Shown: positions 45,156 through 62,400, counted from the first letter of the stretch. The stretch is 64,000 nucleotides of DNA from Nansenia antarctica (GCA_963989245.1 OZ022344.1:68440833-68504832); one strand, 5' to 3'. Translations and numbers: made by a program. Notes: a model not told the origin generated them from the sequence alone.

Positions 45156-47893
45156 GTCTGTCTCTCTCTCTCTCTCCCCCTCTCTCTCACTCTCTCTCTC
45201 ACTCTCTCTCTCTCTCTCCCCCTCTCTCTCTCTCTCACTCTCTCTCTCACTCTCTCTCTCTCTCTCTCCCCCCCCCAGCGGTCGGTCTGTACGTCAAAAG
45301 CAGCGAGCCGCTGAACGTCGTTGCTAACCTGGTCAACGGTAACCGCGCCGCCGGCGTCGCGGTGCTGCAGAGCGGTCAGCTGACCCGGCTGGTCGCCAAC
45401 TGCGTCCACGGCAACGGCCACGGAGGCGTCACCGTGGAGAGGGAGTGCCGGGTGGAGCTCCGTGGCAACGGCGTCTACGATAACGGAGGCCACGGTGTCA
45501 GCTTCCGCGGCGACGGGCAGGTCGTGGAGAACGACGTGGTCGGTAACCGCGGTTGCGGGATACGGGTGACGGACAGCGCGGACGTGAAGGTGAACCGGGC
45601 GCGCACGCACACACACACACACACACTGACACATACACACAGACATACACATACACACTGACACATACACACAGACCAGTGGTGTAGTCTAGTTTTTTCT
45701 AGTGGGTATACTGTGATTTTTCCCTCCCAGCCTCATATCGTTCATTTCGGAACGCCATAAAATTAAATCTGCGCTCCCTGTCTAACGTTATATATATCTA
45801 ACATTACATGTTATAAGGCTGATCTGTGCATGATAGTGCTGCATTTTGACATAATGTGTGGTGGCCTGGGAAAACCCTTCACATGGTGGCATTTTGACAT
45901 TTTCATTTTTAAATATTTCCATAAATTAGAAGTTCTCAGCTATTCATAACTGGTTGAATGACTGAGATAGCCCTTTATTTTAAAAAGTTATGAGCATTTT
46001 AATGTAGCATGTCAAAAAAAGTGAAAGGGGAGAAATCCTCCCCTTTCTCCTCCGGGTCGGGGGAGGAGCCTATGCAGATCGGCCGGTCTCGTTTGTCTGC
46101 TTGTGATGCGGTGGTAGTCTGCTCGCCTCGTCGGTATGCGAGGGACAGATCCATTTGTGTGTCTTCTAGTTAAGATTGTATTACTTTATGCTTATTGTGA
46201 GCATCAGTAAACTGGCAATAACACAGGTGGAAGTATCGTCTCTCCTTTCGCTCATGTGTGCGTGCGTTGCTTAACTGAGAATGAGACACGTTCAACGTGA
46301 CGTTGTTTCGCTAGCAAACTACCCGCCACAAAAACATCAAAATAAGTACTTTCTCTTTTGTTTTCTTAAAATGTTTATTCACCATAATGTAGTATGGAGT
46401 TCAAAGTACTAGAATACCACATAATATCAAAATCGCCAAAATCGCGATTTCCATCTATATTTGCTCTTTGCCACGAACGAACGCCAGCGACATCCAACGG
46501 GTTTTCCCAGGCCACCACACATATTTCATGTCGCATCACCCCCCGTTGATGGTATATGGCGCTATAGTCAGTCCCAATGGTCGAAAAGCCAAGTGCTTCG
46601 TAACACAGACGGGGTGGATTTTATGAATGAAAGTGTGAAAGTTCTGTCACAAAACGCTGTTACGTATCCTTGCACATTTTTAAGTGGGTATACGGAAATC
46701 CTTGGACTTTCCTAGTGGGTATACTGCGTAGTCCTGCGTATCACGTAGACTACACCACTGACACAGACACAGACACACACACACATACACACTGACACAC
46801 ACACACACAGACAAACACACACACACACACACACACCTACACCTGTGTGGTTGTCTTCAATTTCATACACACACTGACACACACTCACACACAGACAGAC
46901 ACACACACACACACACACAGACACACACACCTACACTTGTGTGGCTGTCTTCAATTTCATACCGTACGCATCTATCCATCTCTCCGTCTCTGTAATGTAT
47001 GTCTGTTATACTGTAATGTACATCTGGATCAGAATGATCCGGATTCTTTTCTCTGATCCAGGATCAGATCGGGCTGGCTGATTTCCCCCCCCCATGTACG
47101 ACTCAAAATCAGCCAGATAGATCTGATCCTGGATACCCCAAAAAAGAATCAGGGTCATTCTGATCCAGATTTTAAAAAAATCCGAACAACTGCTCCCTGG
47201 TTATGGCCGTAGTTTGACCGTGTTATTGTGGTCGTGGTCGTAGGTGTTGCGTAACCGGGTACAGCCGGTGCAGGGGTGTGGCATCGCCGTGCTGGGGCCC
47301 GCCAAGGCCGTCGTCCACGACAACCTGGTGTTCCAGGGTCACCCCGGCAACGCCAAACCGCCACTTCACCGCGACCCTGGAAACGAGAGCTGCGTGCTGC
47401 GCAACAACAGCGTACTGAAGCACAGCGACAGGTAGCTAAGCAACTGTGTCTCCTTCGTTGATCTCCTCTCGCCGCCCTCCCTCCATTTCCCTCCCTCCCT
47501 CCTCTCTCCCTCTCCTCTTCCATCTCCTCCTCTCTCTCCTTTTCTCTGTGGGCCCTGCACCTCTCTAATACATGCTGTGCAGCAGCATTGTGTGTCTATT
47601 TGAGGGACAATAAAGCTGATCTAATTTAACCCCCCCTCCCCCTCCCCTTGCCCCATCCCCCTCCCCTTCCCCCCCTCTCCCCTCCCCTCCCCCCTCCTAG
47701 GAGCTCTCCGACGTCCCCACCCTGGACTCTGGACAACCCTCCCCCCCGCCCCCTCGCAGACCCCCCCCCCGGCCCCGCCTCCTCCTCCTCCCGACACCCC
47801 TCCCACCTCGCCATCGCCATGACTACCAGGATCACAGCCACCGTGGAGAGCGGTTGCCATAACAACGGCAGTGTGTTCTGTTCCATCCTCTGA
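39609..47893 (+). CDS. fbxo10: F-box only protein 10, 10 coding exons
   Basis: Coding exons: 39609-40202, 40555-41448, 42257-42406, 42962-43098, 43448-43518, 44025-44177, 44434-44805, 45279-45589, 47244-47431 and 47701-47893. All phases close, giving 1020 residues; human FBXO10 is about 956. An N-terminal F-box (about 1-48: LPVEVWRVVLAYLPLPDLGRC) recruits SKP1 for an SCF ubiquitin ligase. The rest has right-handed beta-helix (PbH1) repeats rich in GN-I-N-G turns, such as VVLGNGKGSIRSNQIYNNKE, for substrate binding. The C-terminus VFCSIL resembles the human CaaX-type end that is prenylated. Acidic and Gly-rich inserts (exons 2 and 7) explain the extra length. The start exon begins after the acceptor at 39567-39568. 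The gene is convergent with polr1e, as in human. Introns carry arrays that duplicate splice sites. Confidence 0.96.
41525..42060 (+). repeat. 20-bp minisatellite in fbxo10 intron 2
   Basis: About 27 copies of TGTCATATTTGACCAATAAC with GTAAC, CTTTCACA and TAGTTGACC variants. Confidence 0.95.
42075..42256 (+). repeat. Tandemly duplicated splice acceptor and exon start, fbxo10 exon 3
   Basis: The segment CTCCTCTCCCCTCCCCAG followed by ATAGTGATGTTGCGTAACG occurs four times, with exon-start positions 42093, 42145, 42197 and 42257 (spacing 52, 52, 60). The last copy runs into the conserved exon and is the ancestral one by homology. Use of 42197 would add 60 nt, in frame and open. Use of the first two would shift the frame. 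Confidence 0.9.
43528..43610 (+). repeat. (GT)n microsatellite just after fbxo10 exon 5 donor
   Basis: About 35 GT units begin within 10 bp of the exon 5 donor. Confidence 0.92.
43612..44008 (+). repeat. Repeat tail expanded into (TAATGTAATC/TAATCTAGTC)n
   Basis: A GTCGCTTTGGATAAAAGCAT tail of the dispersed fish repeat runs into about 370 bp of degenerate pentanucleotide repeats (TAATG, TAATC, TAGTC). Confidence 0.9.
44183..44363 (+). repeat. 21-bp array of CRE-ETS composite motifs, fbxo10 intron 6
   Basis: Nine ACTTCCTG-type (ETS) words sit about 21 bp apart; at two of them a perfect TGACGTCA (CRE) adjoins directly (44241-44248 and 44324-44331), and others have one-base variants. It begins 6 bp after the exon 6 donor. 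Confidence 0.85.
44806..44930 (+). repeat. 30-bp tandem repeat carrying splice donors, fbxo10 exon 7/intron 7
   Basis: The exon end CATGAGCCGGAATGGAG|GTAGGA is followed by copies of CATGAGCCAAAATGGAGGTAG. GT donors follow exon ends at 44805, 44835, 44865 and 44895, and the fifth copy has lost GT (GGCGAG). Each extra unit would add exactly 10 codons without a stop. Confidence 0.9.
45120..45276 (+). repeat. (CT)n tract before fbxo10 exon 8 acceptor
   Basis: A long CT run ending in CCCCCCCCAG. It serves as an extended polypyrimidine tract. Confidence 0.88.
45677..46760 (+). mobile_element. Non-autonomous hAT-like transposon (1084 bp) with gag scrap
   Basis: Terminal inverted repeats CAGTGGTGTAGTCTA ... 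TAGACTACACCACTG, and an 8-bp target-site duplication ACACAGAC at 45669-45676 and 46761-46768. An 8-bp duplication is the hAT rule, although this one lies in CA-rich DNA. A subterminal inverted repeat contains GTGGTGGCCTGGGAAAACCC (45861-45880) and its complement (about 46499-46518). No transposase frame is present. 46061-46092 matches gag of the Gypsy element (1442-1474). It sits in fbxo10 intron 8. Confidence 0.85.
46765..46960 (+). repeat. CA-rich duplication in fbxo10 intron 8
   Basis: (CA)n blocks, each followed by CTACACYTGTGTGGYTGTCT and TCAATTTCATAC, present twice about 84 bp apart. Confidence 0.85.
47030..47172 (+). mobile_element. Fold-back MITE in fbxo10 intron 8
   Basis: Left arm ATCTGGATCAGAATGATCC and right arm GGGTCATTCTGATCCAGAT are reverse complements. 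The inner arms also pair (CTGATCCAGGATCAGATC / GATCTGATCCTGGAT). Confidence 0.85.
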
Positions 47894-48319
47894 GAAAAGG
47901 GGAGCCCTCCTAATCGGGCCCCCCCCCTAGCAACCCCGGTCTCCTCTTAACAACGGACCCCCGAATCTATGACCCGGACCACAGAGTCACACCCCCCCAC
48001 CCCCCACTTTGGGAACATTCTGATGTTCTCTCATCCATCGGACGCTCGGAAATCTCTGTCTACGTTTTTGGGAGAGGTGTTCTAGAAGGTTCCAGAAGGG
48101 TCATGCTAAGCTGTGACTGTTGCCATGGCGCTGACGTCGTAGCGAGTGACTATGCAGGGAGGAGGAGGAGGAGGAGGAGGACGACGGAGGTTGTGACTTG
48201 TTCACTGGCCAACAGCCGTTCTGGACCCTATCGTCAACCTGGCCAGTCGCCGGGGGCAACCACTATGCTATCTTAGAATCATAGCACATTAGATATATAG
48301 ATATATATGGATATATCTA

Positions 48320-48397
48320 CAGTGCCAGTCAAAAGTTTGGACACATTTTCCCATTCAATTGAATGGGGAAGTGTCTCCAAACTTTTGACTGGTACTG
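48320..48397 (+). mobile_element. Tc1/mariner-type MITE (78 bp) in fbxo10 3'UTR
   Basis: Ends CAGTGCCAGTCAAAAGTTTGG ... CCAAACTTTTGACTGGTACTG, flanked by TA on both sides (48318-48319, 48398-48399), the Tc1/mariner target. Confidence 0.9.
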
Positions 48398-48490
48398 TAT
48401 GTATGACATCATCACTTTTCAATATCTGTGAGGTATCGCTCTATCATTCCATCGACATGTCATCTATCTAATAATAATAGTAATAATAAT

Positions 48491-48496
48491 AATAAA
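48491..48496 (+). terminator. Candidate poly(A) signal of fbxo10
   Basis: AATAAA followed by TGTGTGCAGG, 600 bp past the stop codon. Confidence 0.5.
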
Positions 48497-48534
48497 TGTG
48501 TGCAGGAACAGAATGTCGAGCAGCTAGCAGGCCT

Positions 48535-48654
48535 GGGGGGGGTATTCCGTCAATGTCGCTAGAGGGAAATCCAGGCTTATTCTGATAAATGTCACGAAAG
48601 TTATACAAAAATAAGCCTGGATTTTCCTTTAGCGACGTTGATGGAATACCCCCC
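48535..48654 (+). mobile_element. Fold-back MITE (GGGGTATTCC family)
   Basis: Arms GGGGTATTCCGTCAATGTCG and CGACGTTGATGGAATACCCC, with inner AATCCAGGCTTATT / AATAAGCCTGGATT. Confidence 0.88.
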
Positions 48655-48813
48655 TGAACCCTGGCTGTACTGAGCTGTCTCAGCGTCGCTCCTTGGCAGA
48701 TCTCTGCACAGGAGGATCAGCTGACGGACCCAGTCGTCTGGAAGTGGGGAGGACGTGAAGGCTGGATCAACAGCTGTGGATCAATGTAAACGGTCGAGAG
48801 ATCAGCCAGATTG

Positions 48814-48943
48814 GAGGCTGGCGGAGGTAGGAATCGGAGGACGGGTTCTTTGTAACGCATGGAACGGAACGACGTCAAACGCGCGTGTTTGATTCCGTTC
48901 CGTGCGTCACAATGAGCCCGTCCTCCGATTTCTGCCTCCTCTC
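48814..48943 (+). mobile_element. Fold-back MITE (GAGGCTGG family), both arms
   Basis: GAGGCTGGCGGAGGTAGGAA ... TTTCTGCCTCCTCTC, with inner GGAGGACGGGTTCTTTGT / ACAATGAGCCCGTCCTCC. It lies between fbxo10 and polr1e. Confidence 0.88.
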
Positions 48944-49464
48944 GTCTGTGTAAAAGCTGTGCCCTGCCTGGAAGAGTGATGCGTGTGTGAATCATCAGCC
49001 ACTTACCGCCGATCACTCTGTTTGGGCGAGAGCGTGCCAAACGCCCCAGGAAAGTTACGCTCTGAACAGAGTACTTTCTACAGCCCACATGGCCAAACGG
49101 GGAGCCAAGCAGCAACAACGTGAAATAGTTGGGGTCTCCTTTTTACATTTGTCAACGTAGCAAGCAAGCACCTAATCCATCGGATATACAACATCGATAG
49201 TTGGTGAAATGCTAATGGAATTTTTTTTTCTTTTCTTTTGTAAAAAAAAAAAAAACACGCTCCCGTTTTCCTGAAATGTGCAATATGTATAATGTCTACA
49301 AATGTGCCTACGTATGACTGTCCCGTCTAAATATACATGGTTTCAACCCAGATGCTGTATACATGTTTTAACTCTCGTTCTACATCTCTTCAACCAGAGG
49401 AGTGTGGGGGGGTTGGTGGCGGCGGCCTATATTGAAACATTACAGACAATGAGTTACATAACCA

Positions 49465-49622
49465 GGGGGGTATTCCATTAACGTCGCTAAAGGACAATCC
49501 AGGCTTATTGTGACAAATCCCACGAGATTTATAAAACAATCCAGCCTTATTTTGACAAGTCTCACGAGACTTATCAAAATAAGCCTGGATTTTCCTTTAG
49601 TGACGTTGATGGAATACCCCCC
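49465..49622 (+). mobile_element. Fold-back MITE (GGGGTATTCC family), long form
   Basis: Arms GGTATTCCATTAACGTCGCT and inverted GACGTTGATGGAATACC, with a partly duplicated centre (ATCCAG.CTTATT twice). Confidence 0.88.
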
Positions 49623-49685
49623 AGTGGTATGGAATACCCCCCAGTGGTATGAAATCACGCATCACAACATTGAGTCACTTCTGTT

Positions 49686-49691
49686 TTTATT
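49686..49691 (-). terminator. Poly(A) signal of polr1e
   Basis: AATAAA on the minus strand, 104 bp past the polr1e stop. Confidence 0.7.
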
Positions 49692-49794
49692 ATGCATACA
49701 AAATCATTGGCCGAATGACTGTTGACCCTCTTCTGGTCTTCAAAACGACGACTCGCTCCTTCCTTCCTTCCTTCCTCCCTTCCCTTTCCATCCC

Positions 49795-55720
<5,926 letters not shown>

Positions 55721-55788
55721 GATTGTTGACAGGGGAGAGACTCAGGGGAAGTTATTTTAGAGGACAAGCGCCGCCGTGCGGTTCGGAT

Positions 55789-55952
55789 GTGTTACTGCAG
55801 CTTTATTCTACCTCGGTGGTTGAAGTCATGAATGAGGATGTCAGCGGTAGCGCCCCCTAGAGTAACTAGAGTGTTACTGCAGCTTTATTCTACCTCGGTG
55901 GTTGAAGTCATGAAGGAGGATGTCAGCGGTAGCGCCCCCTACTGAGTCTGGG
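55789..55952 (+). repeat. 82-bp tandem duplication in the polr1e-zbtb5 intergenic region
   Basis: Two copies starting GTGTTACTGCAGCTTTATTC at 55789 and 55871, each ending in AGCGGTAGCGCCCCCTA. The second starts about 150 bp upstream of the polr1e start codon on the minus strand. Confidence 0.92.
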
Positions 55953-56283
55953 TGGGAACACTTCCACTCCACCTGTCTAGCTATAATGTTAATAAAACCC
56001 AGAGAAAACTGTGCACGAAATATACGTGACAGTTTAGTGCAGTAAAGCCAAGGATGGTTGAATTTATGAAAATAGACAACGTTACTTCTGGGTTTCATAA
56101 CAAAAACAAGGGATGCTAGTATTATTAACATTGCTAATAATAATTAATAACAACTCTAAGTAAGGGGTATTTATTCTACAAGGCGAAAAACACAAGTTCG
56201 TCTATCTTTCCATCCATCTATTTATCTCTCTCTACTCTGCGCTACTTCTTCTTTCGGTGCCACGACATCACACTGAGTGACCA

Positions 56284-56426
56284 CGGCTGCGTTCGTCAAC
56301 TCGCTCTAAGAGCGCCGGAACCCACACTGTCCCACAACGTCATAAAGCGACCGAGTCATCTGATTGGACGAGAGGCATTCCGTGAGTGCTGATCGCATTT
56401 TCCAGAGCAAATTGACGAACGCAGTC
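56284..56426 (+). mobile_element. MITE (GGCTGCGTTC family) between polr1e and zbtb5
   Basis: Begins GGCTGCGTTCGTCAA and ends TTGACGAACGCAGTC, with inverted ends. Related to 29164-29306. Confidence 0.85.
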
Positions 56427-56429
56427 AGC

Positions 56430-56842
56430 ATTTCATGCTCTGCAGACAGATAGGGGTCGCTCTGCTCTCAGCACCTCTCCGCCCCCTGGCGTTCCCTGCA
56501 TGTATTGCAGCCAGACAGCCAGCCAGACAGTTTAGTTTACTACGACAAACCCAACACTGTCTTGACGAGGGTGCTGGAGACCTGAGATCGATGCATGCAT
56601 GAACCACCTCCAAAGGAAGGAAGTTAGATAGACATTTTGGGGGCAGTATTCCGGAGGCTCCGTTTGCAGACAGACAGACATGTTTTAGGAGTGAGATCCT
56701 CCACCTCTGTCCGTGCGTCCGTCCACCCCGGCGAGGCTGCTGCCCTGCGGCCCTGGTCCAGACAGACAGACTGGACGTGTCCCCTGGTTCCTCCACCTCC
56801 ACCTCCACCCTGACCCGGGACCTGAGACATTAAGGTAGGGAA
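56430..56842 (+). promoter_or_regulatory. Likely zbtb5 promoter / 5'UTR exon region
   Basis: Moderately GC-rich sequence with GCCCCCTGGCG (56480) and a donor-like AAGGTAGGGA (about 56833), on the strand and at the distance expected for a noncoding first exon of zbtb5. Not proven. Confidence 0.3.
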
Positions 56843-57125
56843 CGAATGTGCAATAATACTATGTGCAATATGACAAGACAACCCTCGTGCACATAAGGTT
56901 CAGAGATAGGAAATGTTAGGATATTTATAGCATAGCATAGAGTACAGCACAGTGTTTTATTTGTATAGTATAGTATAGTGGATAGTGTACATAGCCTTTA
57001 TGTATGTAAACCAGCTCTTTCCCCTTCTTGTTTTTAGTATTTTTTTTAGCCCCCCCTCCCAAATGTCGTTGTATGGTACCTGTACTGTATTAATGACAAT
57101 AAAGACCATTCATTCATTCATTCAT
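56843..57125 (+). mobile_element. LINE 3' tail
   Basis: Starts GAATGTGCAATAATACTATG and ends GACAATAAAGACC (ATTC)n. Same family as 52880 and 33421-34228. Confidence 0.87.
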
Positions 57126-57844
57126 AACTCCAGCAAGCGACTTCTTCTTTCCAGGGGAAACTTGACCAAGCTGTGAAGCTGCTGTGTGTGTTAATGTTAT
57201 TATGGTGTTATTATAGGAGTCATGTAGCTGGGGTGATCTTATTCCAGCCGGTTAGTTTAGTGCCCCAGTGTGCTAGGAAGCTAAGCTACCCAGAGAAACA
57301 ACAGTCTTGTTTATTATTATGACATTTGTTGGTACACATTGAGGTTGCGATATTGAAATGTTTTTTAAACAAAATGTCGCCAGTCATATCGCATGGGGGG
57401 GGTCATGTTAGTTCACCAACACCGTTTTGTAATTCTGAGCTTTTTCTAAATGGTTGTCCTGTTTGCTTTTTTACACCGCATTGAATGCATTGTGCAAATA
57501 TGCATTAAAAAATAAAAGTTATGTGTGTATGTGTGCTAGCTTGCTGGGTATTCGTCATGCCAGGTAATGTGTGGAGGTCTATGCGCCTGCTTGGGCAGTC
57601 ACGTCTCGTGCCCACGGACACCGACTCTGCACAATGCAAGGTGTCAATCAAATTGATAAGGACAGACAAGGTTGCTCGTTTATTCATTTCCCAGAGACTT
57701 TGCAACCTTGCAGTCCCTCGAAGCCTGTCACACACACACGCCTTCCATTACATTTGTACACACTCTTCTTTGTATCAGTAAGTGGTTATTGCAAGTACAT
57801 CAGTAGGACTGTCTCACACATTATATAACACATTACTTACAGAC

Positions 57845-58192
57845 CTTTCTCCTCTCGCCCCCCCTCTCTTCCCCTCTCCCTTCTTCATCACCCTCTCCGT
57901 CCCTCACCCCTCTCTCCCTCGCTCTTTCATCCCTCCCTCCACCCCTCCCACCCTCCTTCTTTCATCCTCCCTCCCTCCCTCCTCCATCATCCCCCTCCCT
58001 CCCTCCTCCATCATCATCCCTCTCCCCCTCCCACCCTCCTTCTTTCATCATCCCTCCCTCCTCCATCATCCCTCTCCCCCTCCCTCCCTCCATCATCCCC
58101 CCTCCCTCCCTCCATCATCCCTCTCCCCCTCCCTCCTCCATCATCACTCCCTCCCTCCCTCTTTCATCATCCCTCCCTCCCTCCCTCCCTCC
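57845..58192 (+). repeat. Pyrimidine-rich (CCCT/CCATCAT)n tract before the zbtb5 first coding exon
   Basis: Over 300 bp almost without purines except CATCAT interruptions. It runs into the acceptor CCAG at 58191-58194. Confidence 0.9.
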
Positions 58193-58197
58193 AGGAC

Positions 58198-58952
58198 ATG
58201 GACTTCCCGGGGCACTTTGACCAGGTGTTCCAGCAGCTGAACTACCAGCGTCTGCACGGCCAGCTGTGTGACTGCCTGATCGTGGTGGGCAGCCGACACT
58301 TCAAGGCCCACCGTTCGGTGCTGGCGGCCTGCAGCACGCACTTCAGAGCCCTGTTCACCGTGGCGGAGGGGGATGCCAGCATGAACATGATCCAGCTGGA
58401 CAGCGAGGTGAGGAGGAGGAGGAGGAGGAGGGGGAGGAGAGGGAGAGGGAGAGGGAGAGGGAGGAGGGGGAGGAGGAGGAGGGGGAGGGGGATGGTGGAG
58501 GAGGGGGATGGTGGTGGAGGTGATGGTGATGATGATGGTGATGATGATGATGGTGGTGGTGATGATGGTGGTGGTGATGATGGTGATGAGGACAGACATT
58601 GATTGAACATAGACGTCTATAACATCTATACGATGACCTGGCAAGACAAGCATCAAGTTATTTGCGACCCTTTCTTTGTGAAGCGTAGGCAGTGTTTCTC
58701 AACCCCCTCCTCGGGGCGTCCCAGCCGCTCCACATATTGATTCAACTAATCAAGTACAAAGCAATTATGGTTTGTAGTACTAGGGTGGTGGTGGTGGAAC
58801 AGATCAAATATGTGGTGCGGCTGGGGCACCCCGAGGAGAGGGTTGAGAAACACTGGATAGAGAACATCTTTAACAGAACAGAACAAACGAGGGAGGGAGG
58901 GAGGGAGAGAGAGAGAGAGAGAGGGACAGGCACAGACAGACAGAGCCAGGGC

Positions 58953-59051
<99 letters not shown>

Positions 59052-59462
59052 CAGGCACAGGCACAGACAGACAGACAGACAGACAGAGCCAGGGCTGAGG
59101 GGGGCTGAAACCTGAATCCTAATCACCAGCCCATAAACAACAACAACAACAACAACAAGAATAACTGTCGTCGTAACTCTGTTTGTGTGACCCCAGGTGG
59201 TCACGGCGGAGGCTTTCGCCGCCCTGGTGGACATGATGTACACGTCCACGCTGATGCTGGGCGAGAGCAACGTGATGGACGTCCTCCTGGCCGCCTCCCA
59301 CCTGCACCTCAACGCCGTGGTCAAGGCCTGCAAGCAGTACCTGACCACCCGCACCCTGCCCATGTCCCCCTCGTCCGACAGAGCCACACACCACCACCAC
59401 CACCAGCAGCAGCACCACCAGCAGCAGCCTCACACAGACCAGCAGAGGCACCGGCAGCAGCA

Positions 59463-59493
<31 letters not shown>

Positions 59494-62400
59494 GCGGAGT
59501 TAGCGGCTAACGCTAACCTAGGCGCTAACGCCGCTACGTCCAGGCTCCAGCGCTCCTTCCTCCTGCAGCAGCTGGGGCTGAGTATCGTGAGCTCCGCCCT
59601 GGGCGGCGGGAGCGGGGGCGGGGAGGAGGATCGTGGGCCAGGAGGAGGAGGAGGAGGAGGAGGAGTAGGGGGCGGGAGTGGCGGCGTGGTGGAGCAGCGA
59701 GCCTCCTTCCCCATTCGTCGCTTCCACAAGCGCAAGCCTTCCCTCGGTCCCCTCGGTCTGTCAGAGGACAGGCCCCGGCAGAGGCCACGCCTCTCTGGCC
59801 TGCTGGGGGAGGGGGCGGGTGAGGAGGAGGGGGCGCTGCTCTCCCCCGACTCCCACAAGATGGGGGGGGAGGGGTCTAAGCTGGACGCGGCGATCAGCGG
59901 AGGCTTCGCGGGCGGCGGCGGCGCGTCTCAGGACGACTCGCAGATGCCGAGCCAGTCGGACAGCGGCCGCTGCGAAGGGGAGGGGCCGGGGCTGACGCAG
60001 GGGGGCGTCGGCAAGGAGGAGGAGTACCCGGACGGCAGCGATCACCACGGCGACGGGATGAAGATAAAGGAACAGCGGGAAGAGGAGGAGGAGGAGGAGG
60101 AGGAGGAGGAAGGACGGATCCAGCAGGTGACAGGCGTTATGCTAATGAAGCTAATCAAAGCTAATCAAATACTTACTACTTAGTAAATATACTATATTAA
60201 TATATTCTCTCCTCCTCACCCCTCACCTTGGTTCTCCTCCTCATCCCTCCCCTTGGTTCTCTCCTCCTCATCCCTCCCCTTGGTTCTCTCCTCCTCCTCA
60301 TCCCTCCCCTTGGTTCTCTCCTCCTCATCCCTCCCCTTGGTTCTCTCCTCCTCATCCCTCCCCTTGGTTCTCCTCCTCCTCATCCCTCCCCTTGGTTCTC
60401 CTCCTCCTCATCCCTCCCCTTGGTTCTCCTCCTCCTCATCCCTCCCCTTGGTTCTCTCCTCCTCCTCATCCCTCCCCTTGGTTCTCTCCTCCTCCTCATC
60501 CCTCCCCTTGGTTCTCTCCTCCTCCTCATCCCTCCCCTTGGTTCTCTCCTCCTCCTCATCCCTCCCCTTGGTTCTCCTCCTCCTCATCCCTCCCCTTGGT
60601 TCTCCTCCTCATCCCTCCCCTTGGTTCTCCTCCTCCTCATCCCTCCCCTTGGTTCTCTCCTCCTCCTCATCCCTCCCCTTGGTTCTCTCCTCCTCCTCAT
60701 CCCTCCCCTTGGTTCTCCCCCTCCTCATCCCTCCCCTTGGTTCTCTCCTCCTCATCCCTCCCTTGGTTCTCTCCTCCTCCTCATCCCTCCCCTTGGTTCT
60801 CTCCTCCTCATCCCTCCCCTTGGTTCTCTCCTCCTCCTCATCCCTCCCCTTGGTTCTCTCCTCCTCCTCATCCCTCCCCTTGGTTCTCCCCCTCCTCATC
60901 CCTCCCCTTGGTTCTCCTCCTCCTCCTCATCCCTCCCTTGGTTCTCTCCTCCTCCTCATCCCTCCCCTTGGTTCTCTCCTCCTCATCCCTCCCCTTGGTT
61001 CTCCTCCTCCTCCTCATCCCTCCCTTGGTTCTCTCCTCCTCATCCCTCCCCTTGGTTCTCCCCCTCCTCCTCATCCCTCCCCTTGGTTCTCTCCTCCTCC
61101 TCATCCCTCCCCTTGGTTCTCTCCTCCTCCTCATCCCTCCCCTTGGTTCTCTCCTCCTCCTCATCCCTCCCCCTTGGTTCTCCTCCTCCTCATCCCTCCC
61201 CTTGGTTCTCCTCCTCCTCCCCATCCCTCCCCTTGGTTCTCCTCCTCCTCATCCCTCCCCTTGGTTCTCTCCTCCTCCTCATCCCTCCCCTTGGTTCTCT
61301 CCTCCTCATCCCTCCCCTTGGTTCTCTCCTCCTCATCCCTCCCCTTGGTTCTCTCCTCCTCCTCCTCATCCCTCCCCTTGGTTCTCTCCTCCTCCAGGTG
61401 GTGGTGAAGCGGGAGCCCCTGAGCTCCCCGGACCCGGCAGACGAGACCAGCGACGTCACCTCCCAGGCGGAGGGGAGCGACCAGCCCGAGCCGGGGGGCG
61501 GGCCGGGGGAGGAGAAGGTGGAGCTGAGCCCCGAGAGCAGCGACCGCAGCATCCACGACCACCACCACCAGCCCAGCTCCCAGCTGCTGCTGAAAGCCAG
61601 TCTTGGAGGTGGAGGAGGAGGGACTGGAGGAGGTGGAGGTGGCGGGGGTTACGGGTGTAGCGACGGCCTGGACGGGAAGTCTGGTTTCAGTATTTCCAGC
61701 TTCCTCAGCGCTAAGGTGTTCGGCGGCGTCGACGACGACCTCCCCAACACGACGACCGGTGGCGACGCTTCGACGCATCACTTCCTGCTCGGGCCGGAAC
61801 CCAGCGGCCACAACGGCTCCGCCTCTTCCTCTTCCTCCCTGCTGCGTCCGGGCTTGTCCAGCCAGCACTTGATGGGCGGCGGCGAGAGTCACGGCGGTTT
61901 CGGGGATGTCTTCCAAGATTCGCTTTTCCTCCGGCCCCTGCACGATGGACTAGGAAACCCCAGAGGAGGAGGCGGGGGCGGGATGGACCCGTTCGCTCCA
62001 GACTTCCAGCGCTCCTCTCTGGGGCTGCATTCGCTCGCCCGGGCCACCACGGGGGGGGGTGTAGCGGGGGGAGCGGCGGCCTCCCTGGGGTTCCCAGGCT
62101 ACCGACGCATCGCGCCCAAGATGGGAGCCGCCGGCATGGGAGTAGGAGGTGGGGGTGGGGGCGCCGTTCTCCAAGACGCCTCCTCCTCCTCGTCTTCTTC
62201 GAGTCTGGGGGGGCCCCTGCTCCTCAACGAGACGGGGGGCTACGAGGGAATCATGGGAGGAGGAGGAGGAGGAGGAATGGGAGTAGGAGTAGGAGGAGGG
62301 GTAGGACCCAACTCCCACCTCCCCCAGCTGACTCGGGCCTCGGCGGACGTTCTGTCCAAGTGCAAGAAGGCCCTGTCGGAGCACAACGTCCTGGTGGTGG

